Shown here: in pieces, positions 24,445 to 36,766 of the stretch
How positions within the stretch are numbered: position 1 is the stretch's first letter
Layout: each line of letters opens with the position of its first letter
Source of the DNA: Pterobdella sp. o SKG-2022
Taxonomy: Eukaryota > Annelida > Clitellata > Hirudinida > Piscicolidae
Length of the DNA: 64,000 nt
Direction: 5' to 3'
Assembly (NCBI GenBank): GCA_964035795.1
Contig: OZ038320.1
Span: forward strand, 10,351,726-10,415,725
Translations under genes and position numbers: made by a program
The notes under the pieces: model-generated
Databases searched by the model: none
Told to the model about the DNA's origin: nothing
The model's input: only the letters and a program-made list of their open reading frames with translations

Positions 24445-27400
24445 TCGTTTTTTTATCGTTAATAATTATCAAGTTTTTTATTAAGTTAAATATCCCGCTT
24501 CAATTTACTTTACTATAACAATACAAAATAAACTCAATCTTTCTTTGCTTAACTGGGGTTAAAAATGTATATGAGCAATTCAAATACCGAATATATACAT
24601 TATCCTTTAACAAAGATATTTATTTCTTCTTTTGCAAAGTCACTCTATAACTGAACCACATTGGAATCATAATATAAAATACTGTTATTTGGGCTTATGA
24701 GAATTCAAAGCCTATTGGTGATTATTTCTTCTATATGTTGTTATTTTTGTTCTATTATTTAGAAATAAAAGAGGAGAATTGGTACTTGGATTTTCTTTAT
24801 AAAGAGACCAATCAATATAATCAATAGAAAAGCATAGACATCCTGATATACAAGCCACGCTCTCACACAAACGCACTCAATACTTATCACTGCTTAACTC
24901 TTCAATTATTACCTCTCATTAGGTTAATGAAATTTAATTAATGTATTTCAAAGGTTTTTCGCTGTGTTGTGGTTACAGCTTATAATTTTGATTTTCAAAC
25001 TAAAATTTTCTCTATAAAAGGAATAATTAAGCAGATTTTTTTTCAGGTTTTAGCTAATATTAAAGATCTTCTGAAATGTTTTTACCATAAATTTTAGCTT
25101 TTGTACTGATAATTCCAAATGTTTCCCATTTTCTGATCATCAAAATTTTATTCAGTTTTGAATTTTGAAAAAATTTTTTAAATTTCTTACAATGAATTAG
25201 TTATATTCACGATTTGATGTTTTTATGAGTAAACAGTGTTTTAAAATTAGTTAATATTTATATTAGTACTCAGGCTTGCAAAGATTACTCATCTCAAAAC
25301 ATATTTTACTTCCATTCACTAGTCTTTTCATCTATACATTTGATTCAACACAATTCATAGAAGACTTAGAGTTTTTTCATAAAGTAACAAACTTTAAGTT
25401 ATAACGGTAACATTATCAAGTAGGATAATGTTACACTTGTGGCTAAAAGCTTTGCATTTTATGATAATGTGTTCAGTGTTCGGTAATTGTTGTGTGTGAA
25501 TCTGGATTGAAAATTCATTTAGTTTTACTTATGTTGTTATAAGTTATTTCAACTTTTTGAATAATAGATAAAACTAATATTATAAAATACAAATTAATGC
25601 TTTGAAACTGAAAATATGCTCAATATATTAAAAATATCTGGATAAAAGATTACATCGAGCTTTGGGATTAAGCCGAAAAGATGGTATATTTGAACAATTG
25701 AAGTTTCATGGCTCCGTAAACATAAACGGATCATGAAAATTCTTAGGATATTTGAACCACGTCCAATTAAAAGTGTTTATCAGTTTTTACGTCATTTTTG
25801 AATAAGAAAAATGACTTATTTTAAAATAAGTGAAACAGATGCAAGGGTAAATCAATTGTGAATAAGTTGAATATTATCTATCTGTTGAAAAAGTAATAGT
25901 TTCAATGCTGAAACGATAACTTAAACAGATGTGAGGTATGTCCTGTTTGCGAACTTCATAACAACAGAGGGGAAAACAATATAAGTGAAATATATTAGTA
26001 TCAATTAAGTATCAATTGAATTTTTTTAAAGAATCGTATAGACCAGTAAGTATTATAAAACGTATTACTTGTTTTTATACATTAACTATTTTGAATATAT
26101 CATTTATTTTCAACCTATTATTCAAATCTCAACTAAAATTTACAGAAGAATCTATTATAAAGCTTATTTTAAATAATTATCGACAGATACAAAAGAATTG
26201 TTCCTCTCATTGGAGATAGTTCCAAACACATTATTGATAGTTTTATTGAGCATAACACAGCACTCAATATCATCATCAGAACTTGATGATGAGAGCTTGT
26301 GCTGGTGGGCGGTAAAGTATAGTACGAAGCTTCAATGGATAATTTTTAACTTTTTGTTTCCAAATTAACGTTATTATTCCAAGGTATTTTTACTATTGTG
26401 ATGATGTATGGAATATTTTATAATATTTCATTATGGGTTTGTTTTATTGTGGTTTTCAATGGTGGTAATGATTGATGACTTAGCTGATTATGACAATTGC
26501 TAACAAAAAAAATAATAGTTTCGAAAGAATAAGCATGAAATGGTATAAAATCTTGATTCTGTTTTAGAGAATTTGATATATTTTTTACTTATTGTTTTCG
26601 TGCAGTAATTATTATTAATTTCAAACATTGATTAATAATGATGCTGGTTTTCAATTTTACCCTTATTCAACAAACATAAATAACAGTTTAAGAATAATTT
26701 TTAGGGTTATTATGATCGTCTGACTCAAAAATTGTAAAAAATTAAGAAATTTTTTGAAACTGCTAATTAATTAAAATTTATTTAACATAAAACTTTCCTC
26801 ATTATCCTGAAATAACTTTTTATTATTATTCTTGTTTTATTATATGATTTTATTATGATTTTATTATTCTTTCATGATGATTGTTGAAATTTACTGTTAA
26901 TGTTTTATAGCCAGGTGCTCAATGTAAACTATAGCACTGAGACTGATTGTTCGGATTTTTATCTATTTTAACTAATATTTTTGCTTATTTTTTGGTCAAT
27001 TTATATACAAATGGATTTTTTCTGTTTTATACTTGTGTTATAAGGTCTATTAACTTTTAATGGTATGATTTATGTTAGTTTAACATTGGTATGTGTTCAA
27101 TTTTTTACCTTATGTTAATGAAAAATATTATTTATGAAAGAAATTTTTCATCTTTTTTCAAACTTCACCATTCGAAATCCTATGAAGAAGATGTTAAAAA
27201 TTATTTAAGCAATTATTCAAATAAAGAAAAAGATGTATGAGTTGAGGTTCGAAAACCATATGTTTATAAGCTTTCATAAATGCCCGTTGAAGGTACACGT
27301 TATTTTATAAAATATCACTTTTTAATTCATACCAGTCAAATTTTTATTTCAATGTTTGAAAGAAGGCTGTGCAAGTTAAAGTTTGAAATGATGGTGAAGA

Positions 27401-27886
27401 TAAGTTTTAAGAGAATAATAAAAAAACAATTTCCACTAGAATTACGAAATGAACCAAAAAACAAATTTCATTAAATAACGATTTACACAAATTAATTCCT
27501 AATTCACTTTTAATGAATACCCAATAAACCTAAAGTGAATTTAATTAAGAAATCAAAAAATAACTCGAAAATAATAATAAAAATAATAAATAATAAGAGA
27601 AATAAAAGTTTTAGTTGAAAGCCAGGTTCCACCGAGTCGCGCCGACACCTGCGAGCTGTTATCTATCACAAACGTTCACCCTTCTTTTATTCATACTTTG
27701 TCTGTTTTAAATTAAATTAATACAACTTTATTCTTTTCTATGGGAATTTAGATTTTTTTGTTGATTTTTTAATTATTTATTTCTTTGAGTAAATTTTTTA
27801 TTTAACCACAAAAATATGCATTTAATTTAACTTTCATCTAGAGTTGTTTGCTCTGGACCAGCTATGCTACGTTCTGTAACCTGAAT
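24445..27886. other. Intergenic, upstream of TRPN
   Basis: 3.4 kb without a recognisable gene; short AT-rich open frames only. It contains a perfect 9-bp inverted repeat at 26270-26292. The TRPN promoter should lie at the low-coordinate end, but I see no definite element. Confidence 0.5.
26270..26292. repeat. Perfect 9-bp inverted repeat with 5-base loop
   Basis: TCATCATCA and TGATGATGA flank GAACT. No coding context or poly-U tract to suggest a role. Confidence 0.5.
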
Positions 27887-27890
27887 ATTT

Positions 27891-27909
27891 ATAATAATAA
27901 TAATAATTT
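27891..27909 (-). repeat. (ATT)n tail of the CR1-like LINE
   Basis: Five or six ATT units (minus strand) follow the LINE 3' UTR, as is usual for short microsatellite tails of CR1-type elements. Confidence 0.65.
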
Positions 27910-28428
27910 AGGAGGTTTATTATAGTGATGTTTAACCCAGAGAGTTTCAAGATCACTTGATATTTGTAAAATATTCTATTATAATAATAGGTTATAAGCT
28001 TAATATTTTTAAAAAAAACTAGCTTTTAGCCTCTTTCCAAAGTCCTTCACTGTCCTAACCCTTCTTAAGCCTTCCGGCAAGCCGTTCTACAAACTTGGGC
28101 CTTCAACCTCAAACCTACGCTTTCCAATACTAGACATTTTAGACTTAAGGACGTATGAATTGGTTGAGTCCGAAGATCTAAGCTTTCGCCTTTCAGGTAT
28201 TTCAGAGATAGGTATGGGTCTTTCCGATATGTATTTTGGACCATATCCTAGCCTACATTTAAATATAAGTAATAATATTTTATAAACTACCCTATCCCTA
28301 ACTTTGATCCAATGCAACTTTTTCAAAACTGGAGTTATATGGTCAAACTTCCTTGTGCCTGTAATTAACCTGGCTGTAGTGTTGATAAGAAACTGGACTC
28401 TACACAGCTGCTTTTCAGGTAACCCAGC

Positions 28429-29253
28429 TTACAATATGTTGCAATAATCTATTCTGCTCAGAATCAAAGCAACAGCAAGGGTCCTCAACGATTCATAAAA
28501 AAGACACTTCTTAATGGACCTTATCTGCCTGAGAGCTGAGAAACCTGCTTGCAACATCTTACTTATATGTGAGTTCATGCTCAAGTCTCTATCCATGAAA
28601 ACACCCAGGCTCTTGACACTTTTTGAAGGTGATATGAAAGTATCCAGTATCCTTATCTGTTTGGTTGGTAACTTGTTCACTTTTCTCAAAGAAGAAAACC
28701 ATATAGCTTCAGTTTTGGATCTATTGAGTTTAAGACTATTGGATTCCATCCAGGCTGCCATCTCATCGACACAGTCAGACAATCTGTTCTGCAATTGCTC
28801 AGTTTCACCAGGGACACAACTAGAATACAATTGTGTGTCATCTGCATACTGGTGAAAACTCAAGTTATGTCTTTGTGCAATTGTTTCTAGATCACTAGAA
28901 TACAGATTAAATAAGAGCGGGCCGATTACAGAACCTTGTGGCACACCAGTATGATGATATAAATTAGTCCTAACACTATTATTAGTAATATAATAACACC
29001 TATTATTTAAATAGCTATTATACCATTCTAAAACTAAACCCATAAAACCGAATTTTGAATATAGCTTATTTATTAAAATATCATGATTAACTAAATCAAA
29101 GGCTGAGGAAAGATCCAACAATATCAAAAGACTAAACCTACCTTCATCAGTTGCTTTTAAAATATCCATGTGGATTTTTGTGATAGCAGTTTCTGTTGAA
29201 TGAAAAGGGCGATAAGCAGACTGAAATCTCGGAAAAAAATCATTTTCAACCAA
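28429..29253 (-). pseudogene. LINE reverse transcriptase core fragment
   Basis: About 275 codons covering the palm and part of the thumb: LLDLSSAFDLVNHDILINKL, GVPQGSVIGPLLFNLYSSDL, and the catalytic YADD box in FHQYADDTQLYSS. The frame breaks at its start, where fingers sequence sits in another frame (29878-29246), and an in-frame TAA ends it inside DYCNIL.AGLPEKQL. Confidence 0.85.
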
Positions 29254-30224
29254 ATAAATACGTGTTCTTTCTAAAAACCAACCGTTCTAGTATTTTTGAT
29301 AAGACAGGGACATTTGAAATTGGTCTATAGGAGGATGGCTCAGATTGGGTTTTTTTCAATATCGGCGTCACACAGGCTAACTTCAAACCCTGAGGAACGG
29401 TTCCTGATTTGAAAGAGGAATTAAAGATGCTAACTAAAAAAGGTGCTATCAAGCTTGCTATTCGTTTCAATAGCCAAGTTGGGATCGGACCTAAAGCACA
29501 CTGTTTATTTGGTAAGTTGTTGATCATCTTCATCAATTCCTCTTCATCCACCTCAAAAAATTCGTCTAACACTGAAGTCCCGGATGAAACCTCAATTTGA
29601 AATAGATCGCCATCTACACTTTTGACCTCACCAATTTTATCATCCAAGTATTTCTTAAAACTACCAGTTTCTATTCCTTTACCTTCAACTGCCTTACCCC
29701 TACCAGCAACCTCATTTATGTATTTCCAAGTTGTCACTGACTTCTTTTTACATTCAAATAGCTTAAGATCCCAAAACTCCTTTCTCTTCTTCCTACATAG
29801 ACATTTGTAAAGATTCTTCTGCCTGAACCATGTCTCACGATCAGTTGTTGAATGAGACCTCAAGTACTTGCGCTCCAACTTTCTTGTTATGCATTTAGCA
29901 ATCTTATATTCCTCTTCAAACCAACATCAGAGGGTCTCTGATGAATTCATACAACTTTCTCTAGAATGAGTTCATCTAAAATGCGCTTCAAAGTTGAGAA
30001 ATACTTGCTCACAGCAGAATCTAAAGTCAAGTCTGTTGAAAATACCAAAGGAGTGTTCAGCAACTTGGAAATAAACTTTTCAACATCTAAATCTTTCCAC
30101 CTTCTTACCTTGAATGTTTTGTACACTAAAGCAGGTACTTTTAGTTGACTCTTCCACATAAAGACCTTATGATCTGAGAAGAAAACCTCAAAACCATCAA
30201 CTTTGAATCCAGCCTTAGTGGCCA

Positions 30225-30845
30225 CTACATCCAACTATGAGTTGGTTCTGCTACACAAGACTTGAAATCATGCATATGGAGGATATTCTTAAAATTTACT
30301 GCATCCTTATCTGCAATACACTCCAGATGAAAATTGAAATCCCCCAAGACTACCACTTCTTCATTATAAGATGACATTATATTCATGATCTCTTCGAACT
30401 CTGCAAAAAAATCACAAAAAGCATATCCCGTTCTGTAAACAACCAAGCCTATAAAGGATTTCAATTTGGAGCTTACTCTCACACACATAAATTCAAAAGT
30501 GTTAGCTTTCAGAGGAACATCAATCACTATTGCATTTATTGGTTTCCCCAAAAAAACTAGTCCACCATGATTAGTTTTTAGAGACTTCACAGACTCAAAG
30601 CTTCTAGATCTAGCCTTTTCAAGAACTAATATTCCTTTTTGCCTCAGAATACTTAAGCCTACTGAATCTGAGTCATGCCAAGTTTCAGCCAAAAATAAAC
30701 CAGCCAACTTGTATTCACTCATCAAGTCTAGCACTTCTTCAACCTTATTGTGTAAAGATCTAACATTAAGAAATCCCAAAGTTAGATCTTCAACAACCCT
30801 CAACCCATGCCTTTCAACCTTTTTTTCTCTCATCATTTCTCTCAC
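30225..30845 (-). pseudogene. LINE endonuclease fragment
   Basis: About 206 codons of the AP-type endonuclease that nicks the target site. Motifs include NVRSLHNK, AETW and GDFNFH. The frame is lost at the TH(S)..LDVV region, where a few residues are deleted; the SDH histidine is in the next frame (30234-29947). Part of the LINE at 27887-30930. Confidence 0.8.
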
Positions 30846-30930
30846 TCTTCTACCACCTCTCTTACCCTATCTTCTCTTCTTTTTAACCTTAATTACATCT
30901 TCCATTTCGCCTAAGCCTAATTCATCGATA

Positions 30931-32043
30931 TGCCTTTACATTTTATACATAAAATACTTTTCAAATAGAATAAAAAAATAATAAAAGACTTTTGGAATCT
31001 GAATAATTTTTCAAATTTTTTTCATTCAACATATGATAATCTTAAAAGCTTAAAAATTGATCATTGAAAATATTTGAAATGTTTTCTTCCTGATTTTTTG
31101 TCAATTTCCTTGGAATACTCTCAAGATGACTTTTCAACGTTAACAATAACCACAACTCCAACACTCAAAAAAGCTTGTAGACTTTCTCAAGATTTTTACT
31201 TCAAAAATAACTTCTCAGAAACAAAACTCATTTATATAACTATTTCATTCTGCTAGTTGTAGTGATCCGATGTATTTGAAGCATCTGAACATTAAGAATG
31301 GCTGTAATGGCGCCATATGTTGATTCTTTTCTCATTATGTTATATCTGTTGTTTTATTAGAACGGCATTCCATTCTGTTCTTTTATTACTTCCATAATAC
31401 TCTTCATTTTTAAAGGGTTTTATACGTTAATTTCAAAAAAGTTTTTACAAATAGAATTAACTATAATAAATCAATATGGAGTTTGAATTAAGTGGCTTTT
31501 TAACTAATAAATATCATTCATAGAGTGAAGACAGGCCTCAGTGAGAGTAAAGAAATGGATTGTTTGACATACGCCTTATTTATGAGTGCTTTTATCACAA
31601 CCTGAAAGCTATCAACACACAGCAAAAGTAATAATTACTAAAGAAAAAAGCTTTCTCCTTGGTTTTATATCTTCGTGAAATTTTTTATTTGATTATATTT
31701 TTGAAAAATTAATTAAAATTAAAATTTTCTTCAATTAAGAAATAATCTAAATTCATTTTTTTCAGTAAATTATAAAGACTTTTGCATAATTAGTTCTTTT
31801 GAATACAAGATATAAATCTTAGAACGTAGAATCTGCTATGTGTTATCTGGCGCCTCCATGTCTCCTCGACACCTGCAATGCACTTGTTATTTACAAAACT
31901 AATGCTTCACCATTACAAATATGCCTACATACATATGTCTTTCTATAATTCATAGACTTATATATTATAGATGGATTTATAGCAGAGGCTGTTTTATGTA
32001 TGTATGTGGTATGTGCGTATGATATGTTTATAACTCACAATCG
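30931..32043. other. Intergenic, upstream of the Id-like gene
   Basis: AT-rich, no gene recognised. 31848-31910 resembles 27621-27680 around CGACACCTGC. Confidence 0.5.
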
Positions 32044-32051
32044 TATATAAA
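32044..32051 (+). promoter_or_regulatory. TATA box (TATATAAA) of the Id-like gene
   Basis: A perfect TATATAAA lies 303 bp upstream of the Id-like ATG, in slightly less AT-rich surroundings. It would give a 5' UTR of about 270 bases if used. Confidence 0.45.
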
Positions 32052-32353
32052 CCCAAAGGCAACTGTTCCAAATAATTGAAACATTTAGCCTGTAAAACTT
32101 AGTTATTTTTTATTTTGAAAATTTTCTGTTCAATTGCATGTTAAAAATTGGAAAAAAAATCTTTTGAATAGAAGCCGTGAAAGAAATTTTTTAATTCCAA
32201 AGAATATTTCCTACTTACTGCCAGCTAAAGTTTAGAAATACTGAAAAAAATGAATAACTAATTTTTCATTAAGTAGAAAAAGCTCAAAACAAAAAGTTTC
32301 TTGGTACTTTTGATAATCATTTCTATAGCCTTTTGGATCTGGACTACCAAACA

Positions 32354-32860
32354 ATGAATTCTTCAAAATGTCTCCCAACCATCGAAGCAATAGACTCGAA
32401 TCTTTCAAGCCCATGTTACGATCAATCTAAAGATGCTATCATTGAAGAAGACCACATCTCTGAAGAACAAATGCAAGAGTTTTATGATAAACTTTCTCAT
32501 TTAATAGAAAATAAAAAACACTTTTTGTTACCTAAAAAGTATTATTCTAAATCTACATTATGTTCAAAGTCATCTCCCAAACCTGCTCTAAACTCATCGA
32601 CAAACATCCTTACACCACCAGCATCACCATCTTCTCAATACAGTATTCAACCTTCAATCCTGCCTAACTCTACATCAAACTACCTATTACCAATAAACGA
32701 CACAGCTCCAAAGTTTCTCAACCCATCTTCGTTATCCCCGTTAGAGATATTACAAGGCACAATTGATTACATATTAGATTTGGAATCTAGCTTGAATGAG
32801 CCTGATGTGAAAAAAACATATTTTAATTTAAATCATAATAAAAATAAAAATTCAAAGTGA
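32354..32860 (+). CDS. Id/extramacrochaetae-like HLH protein with long loop
   Basis: 168 aa, single exon. Residues 128-146 (SPLEILQGTIDYILDLESSL) closely match helix 2 of Id proteins, the dominant-negative partners of bHLH transcription factors. Residues 37-52 (EEQMQEFYDKLSHLIEN) fit helix 1. No basic DNA-binding stretch precedes helix 1, as expected for an Id protein. The loop between the helices is about 75 residues, Ser/Pro/Asn-rich, against roughly 10 in known Id proteins. ATG 32354 is the first in-frame ATG. TATA is at 32044 and AATAAA at 33066. The HLH call rests on helix 2 mainly. If loop length rules out HLH pairing, it would be a protein of unknown role. Confidence 0.65.
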   Translation: MNSSKCLPTIEAIDSNLSSPCYDQSKDAIIEEDHISEEQMQEFYDKLSHLIENKKHFLLPKKYYSKSTLCSKSSPKPALNSSTNILTPPASPSSQYSIQPSILPNSTSNYLLPINDTAPKFLNPSSLSPLEILQGTIDYILDLESSLNEPDVKKTYFNLNHNKNKNSK

Positions 32861-34445
32861 ATCTTATTACTTGGCAATATAATGGATAATTATGTGGTTA
32901 AAGAACCAGTCAAATGTTGAATTAATGGATTTTATTGATTATTTGTATATAGAAAAACTTTCATAAAAATTTTGAATTTAAATGTTTTGAAAAACTTATT
33001 ATAGGTTTTTTTCATTTTTCTTTATTTTAGTCGGAATTCGTATGAATATGATGAGCTAATTAGCGAATAAATTTTTTCAGTAACAACTTTCAAAAAAATG
33101 GTTTCGAAATATATTAAATCTAAAACGTTGAGCACAAACCACGTTCAGCATTTTTTGATGAATCACATAAAAATATAAGTTTATGAAACCGGCCAAGGAT
33201 TTCAATACTTTGAATTAACGTTTAAGGGACAAAATAGGCACGTTAGGTTAAAAAATATTTTAAAAATAGTTGATCATCAAAGCCAAGTTTAAAAATTTAA
33301 AAGATAAAGCAACATATTGAGAACATTTGCATCTTGAGCCAAGCTGTTATCAACAGCTCCATGAGTTATGTGGTAAACCAATAGTTTTCAATTGATAATA
33401 AAAAGTAGTGTATCTACTCAAATATTGAATTACTATATACACATGGAACAATTGTTGAACATATCACAACAATGTGAAATGTTAATCTTTCCTTATCATG
33501 ACACAACATTATTCAATCACTAGGCCATGCCAACATGGAATCAATTGAATAATGATAACAACAACAGACCAACAAAGCGAATGCATTCAAAGTCGTTGAT
33601 TAATTGAACATCAAATCATATCCCTGGGCTATTTTTCTAGCATCCAGGCATGTATATGTTAGTTTGCCACCCTCATAATACATATCGGTTTTCATCCGAT
33701 AACCCTAGAGTCATGTATCCTACACAGGTTGAGTTTCGAAAAGAAATTTTGTGTTGATATAGACATCTTTTGATGATACAGTTTTCGTCACAGTCACGGA
33801 GGCATTTGGTATTAAAGTTATAATGATAGTTAAATAATTTAATCAAGTGTGATACTTCCTATGAAACTTGGACAATTTTTTCAAATTCAGAAATCATTTT
33901 AGGAATCTTCATTTTAAATGACCAATCATTAGTTTAACAATCCTGGTTTCATCAAACTTCATCCTTTACCATATCAACATTTATTTTAAGTTTTCAGCCG
34001 ATGCTAGCATGAAAAATGACGTTAACCCATAATGATGGTTCTCCAACTCCTCATTCTATCATTGCTTTTCAATTTTTCGCCACACGTTTTAACATAATAA
34101 CTTATCTTTAATTTAAATTTTGGTCAGCCCCTATTACATTGTAATCGTAGCACCAAAGATTTTAACATCTTTTTTTGGTAATTCATTTTTTCATAGTTTT
34201 TGTTGATATTTCAAAATTCTCTAATATAAAGGTGATAAGTGAAAATACTTTTCATAGAAACTCTTTATCATAAAATTTTTTTATGACCTTTTAGTTTCCA
34301 AGTTTTATTTTAAGATAATATAGCCATTCGAAAATTTTGATTTGATTCAAAAAACAAAAATGGTGAAATATCACGATTATCATATTAAAATCATAATAAA
34401 TTTCAGCCTAAACTTTCCATTAAATAAACTTGAAATCGTAGTATA
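32861..34445. other. 3' UTR and intergenic DNA
   Basis: No gene seen. 33600-33830 is less AT-rich than its surroundings and has a 6-bp hairpin TATCGG/CCGATA at 33683-33701, of unknown meaning. Confidence 0.45.
33066..33071 (+). terminator. Candidate poly(A) signal of the Id-like gene
   Basis: AATAAA 206 bp after the stop codon; position reasonable, but the hexamer is common here. Confidence 0.3.
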
Positions 34446-34775
34446 TTGGTTTTTGGCTTATGCCAAATAGCCTTTAAAATATTCAACCGGCTTATACTAA
34501 ACGGTATCCGCCCTGTCATCGACAAACTGCTTCACCCCAACCAAAATGGCTTCCGCCCTGGAAGATCCACCTCGTCTCATCTATTCGCACTCAAAAGAAT
34601 CATAGAAGAATTGCGTAACCACAATGTAGAAGCTGTGATAATTTTCATCGATTTCAAAAAAAACATTTGACTCGATAGACCGGTCTAAAATGCTCAAATT
34701 CCTTGATGCATATGAAATCCCTCCTGAAATCGTTAATGCAATACAAGTTATGTATGAAAAAACCTTTAGCTTCAA
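34446..34775 (+). mobile_element. Non-LTR reverse transcriptase fragment
   Basis: Encodes FKIFNRLILNGIRPVIDKLL, HPNQNGFRPGRSTSSHLFAL, VEAVIIFIDFKK and, after a +1 shift in an A8 run near 34657-34664, FDSIDRSKMLKFLDAYEIPP. This is the RT fingers/palm start (FIDFKKAFD type). It differs from the CR1-like copy at 28-30 kb, so it is a second LINE family. Both ends are lost. Confidence 0.75.
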
Positions 34776-35277
34776 TAACTCTAGGTAGAAAAAAATTAAT
34801 ATAAATTCAAGATTAATATAAATTTTGTGAAATTTTAAACTTTAAAAACTCTATCTAGAGTGTAGCAACTCTATGACATTTTGTGTTTTGATTGTTTCGA
34901 GTGTTTGAAAGTTTTAAAAAAATCATTTTTTGGTATTATGATATTTTGTGGTAATCAGAAATTTTCAAATTATATTTTCTGTATGTCCTAAATCAAACTT
35001 ATGAGCCGATATATTTCATTTACTTGAAAACGATTTAAATAAAATAGGAAATAATAAAAATTTATTTAAAAAAAATAGCATTTTTGATAACTTTTAAAAC
35101 AAAATCCATGAAATTAACATTAAATTATTTTTATCATGACATATATAGTGTTATCGGCACGTTGTTTTCATCAAACAAGATTTAAAGTTATTTTTTAATT
35201 TTTAACTTGTTCACAAAAAAGTTTTAGTGTGTGTTTTGTTTAATTAATTATGCATTTCTAGTCTTTAAATTTGAGAA
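34776..35277. other. Intergenic DNA upstream of the acidic protein gene
   Basis: No feature recognised; AT-rich. Confidence 0.4.
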
Positions 35278-36395
35278 ATGAGTGTGTTAAGTGGAAAATT
35301 TGAAGAATACGAAAATGTATCCTATGAAGGATTCGATCCAGACACAGTGCCCTCTCTCTATCCTCCATTTCAAAATGGTTTTTTCATAATTAAACTACTA
35401 TTTATATTTATAAATGAAAAATAAAGTTTTTCATTTATTTAATCCATTTTTGTTCATTGTTATTCTTTTTTAACACCAAAGATGAACAACCAAAAAGTAA
35501 TCATAAAACACAAATTACTCCTGAAATACCAACCATTACTTTGGATGATGATGATGATGATGAAGTTATTAATGAAAATGATATAGCTATTACTAATGTT
35601 GTTGAACATAAGCTGCCAGATTTACTAGGTATAACAGGTATTTCTGAAATAACTGCTGATGATAATCAAGATCCATGTTGCGCAAGTAATGATATTTTTG
35701 AAAAACAAGAGGATTCAAAAAACATCAAAATCAACAATAATAAAGAAAGTTTCATAAATACATCTAAAAATGGTGAAGAGAAAAACAGTACAAATTCAAA
35801 ATGTATCAAAGATGAAAATACATCTATTTTTACTGAGAAATCAAGAAAAAATATTGATGAATCAACAATTGATAGTGATTCTGAATATCGGCGTACTTAT
35901 AATAAAAAATGTCATGAATTAATAATGCAGAGATGTTGGAGAAAACGAAGAAGGAAAAAAAAGAGAATGAAATCTATTGAAGAAAGGCAAAGTGGTATCA
36001 TTGTAATAAGCAGTGATGAAAATGATTCAAATGATAATGTCAACTCCACCACATCTTCTGATGATACTGACTTTAAACAACCTTCCAACAAAATGGCAAA
36101 GTTTCCTTCTAACAATCTCTCAGCTGCTCACAATAAGGATTGTAAAAATTTTTCACCTAAAGAGACTATAGAAAACATGCAAGAGGATTTGAATGAAGAT
36201 TCAAATGAGAGTGAAAGCCTCACTAGCACTGACATGAGTTCTGAATTCAGTTTACCAAACAATGTAGATAGTAAAAAAAAGAATTCACTTATAAGTTCCA
36301 AACATGATAATGATCAAGCTGAACAAAGTTCGCAAACTACAGAAAATCTAATTAATGGAGCAGAAAATAATTTGAATAATGATATTATGACTTAG
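35278..36395 (+). CDS. Acidic Ser/Asn-rich protein with two SUMO-interaction-like motifs
   Basis: Exons 35278-35377 and 35482-36395 give 337 aa; the donor is GTTTTT, the acceptor ACCAAAG, and the join (AAT G|AT GAA) is in frame. Not recognised as a known family. The first exon encodes SYEGFDPDTVPSLYPPFQ. Exon 2 has PTITLDDDDDDEV and SGIIVISSDEND, both of which have the hydrophobic-core-plus-acidic-tail form of SUMO-interacting motifs. It also has a basic stretch WRKRRRKKKRMKS that could be a nuclear localisation signal. The rest is low-complexity Ser/Asn/Asp/Glu/Lys. A nuclear SUMO-binding role is inference. AATAAA lies 8 bases after the stop. Low-complexity sequence makes gene prediction less certain, but the long open frame and clean join support it. 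Confidence 0.6.
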
Positions 36396-36402
36396 AATAA
36401 TG

Positions 36403-36408
36403 AATAAA
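36403..36408 (+). terminator. Candidate poly(A) signal AATAAA
   Basis: Lies 8 bases beyond the stop codon of the acidic protein gene; such a short 3' UTR is unusual but possible. Confidence 0.35.
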
Positions 36409-36766
36409 AGTCTTTTTTTATTTATTCATTAATGTGTTTGGGATTTTAGTTTTTTATTTTTATTATTAAATATTGTTTGAAAATCTTTGTTTCAGAAGTT
36501 TATACTTTCAAAATTTTCTTCTAATTGTGTCATTGATAAATCTTGTTTCAAGCACTTTTATATAAAAAATTTGAAAATAGAATGTTGATAAATTTATAAT
36601 TTAACTGTGAAATATTTTTTTATTGTTCAAAAAACCGATTGTGATTTATGATGTAACGATTTTCTATTATAGGAAAACTAAATTTGAGAAAATTGTTTCA
36701 ATAAACATAATCAATGTGCTCAATATTCGTTTCAGGTGGTGTCTATTAAGCAAATATATCAAGGTC

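Larger units (their letters stand above)
27887..30930 (-). mobile_element. CR1-like LINE, 5'-truncated and decayed
   Basis: Minus strand, in order: an AP endonuclease (30845-30225; GFLNVRSLHNKVEEV, AETWHDSDSV, NHGGLVFL, VVVLGDFNFHLE), then FFSDHKVF (the SDH motif), a linker, reverse transcriptase (SSYRPISNVPVLSKILERL; LLDLSSAFDLVNHDIL; GVPQGSVIGPLLF; HQYADDTQLYSS), a CR1-type tail (LKKLHWIKVRDRVVYKILL) and a 3' UTR ending in (ATT)n. Frames break near 30230, 29940 and 29260. In-frame stops fall near 30875, 28432 and 28102 (the last replaces the W of PSLWNGLP). No ORF1 is seen. An old copy, unable to move by itself. Confidence 0.85.
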
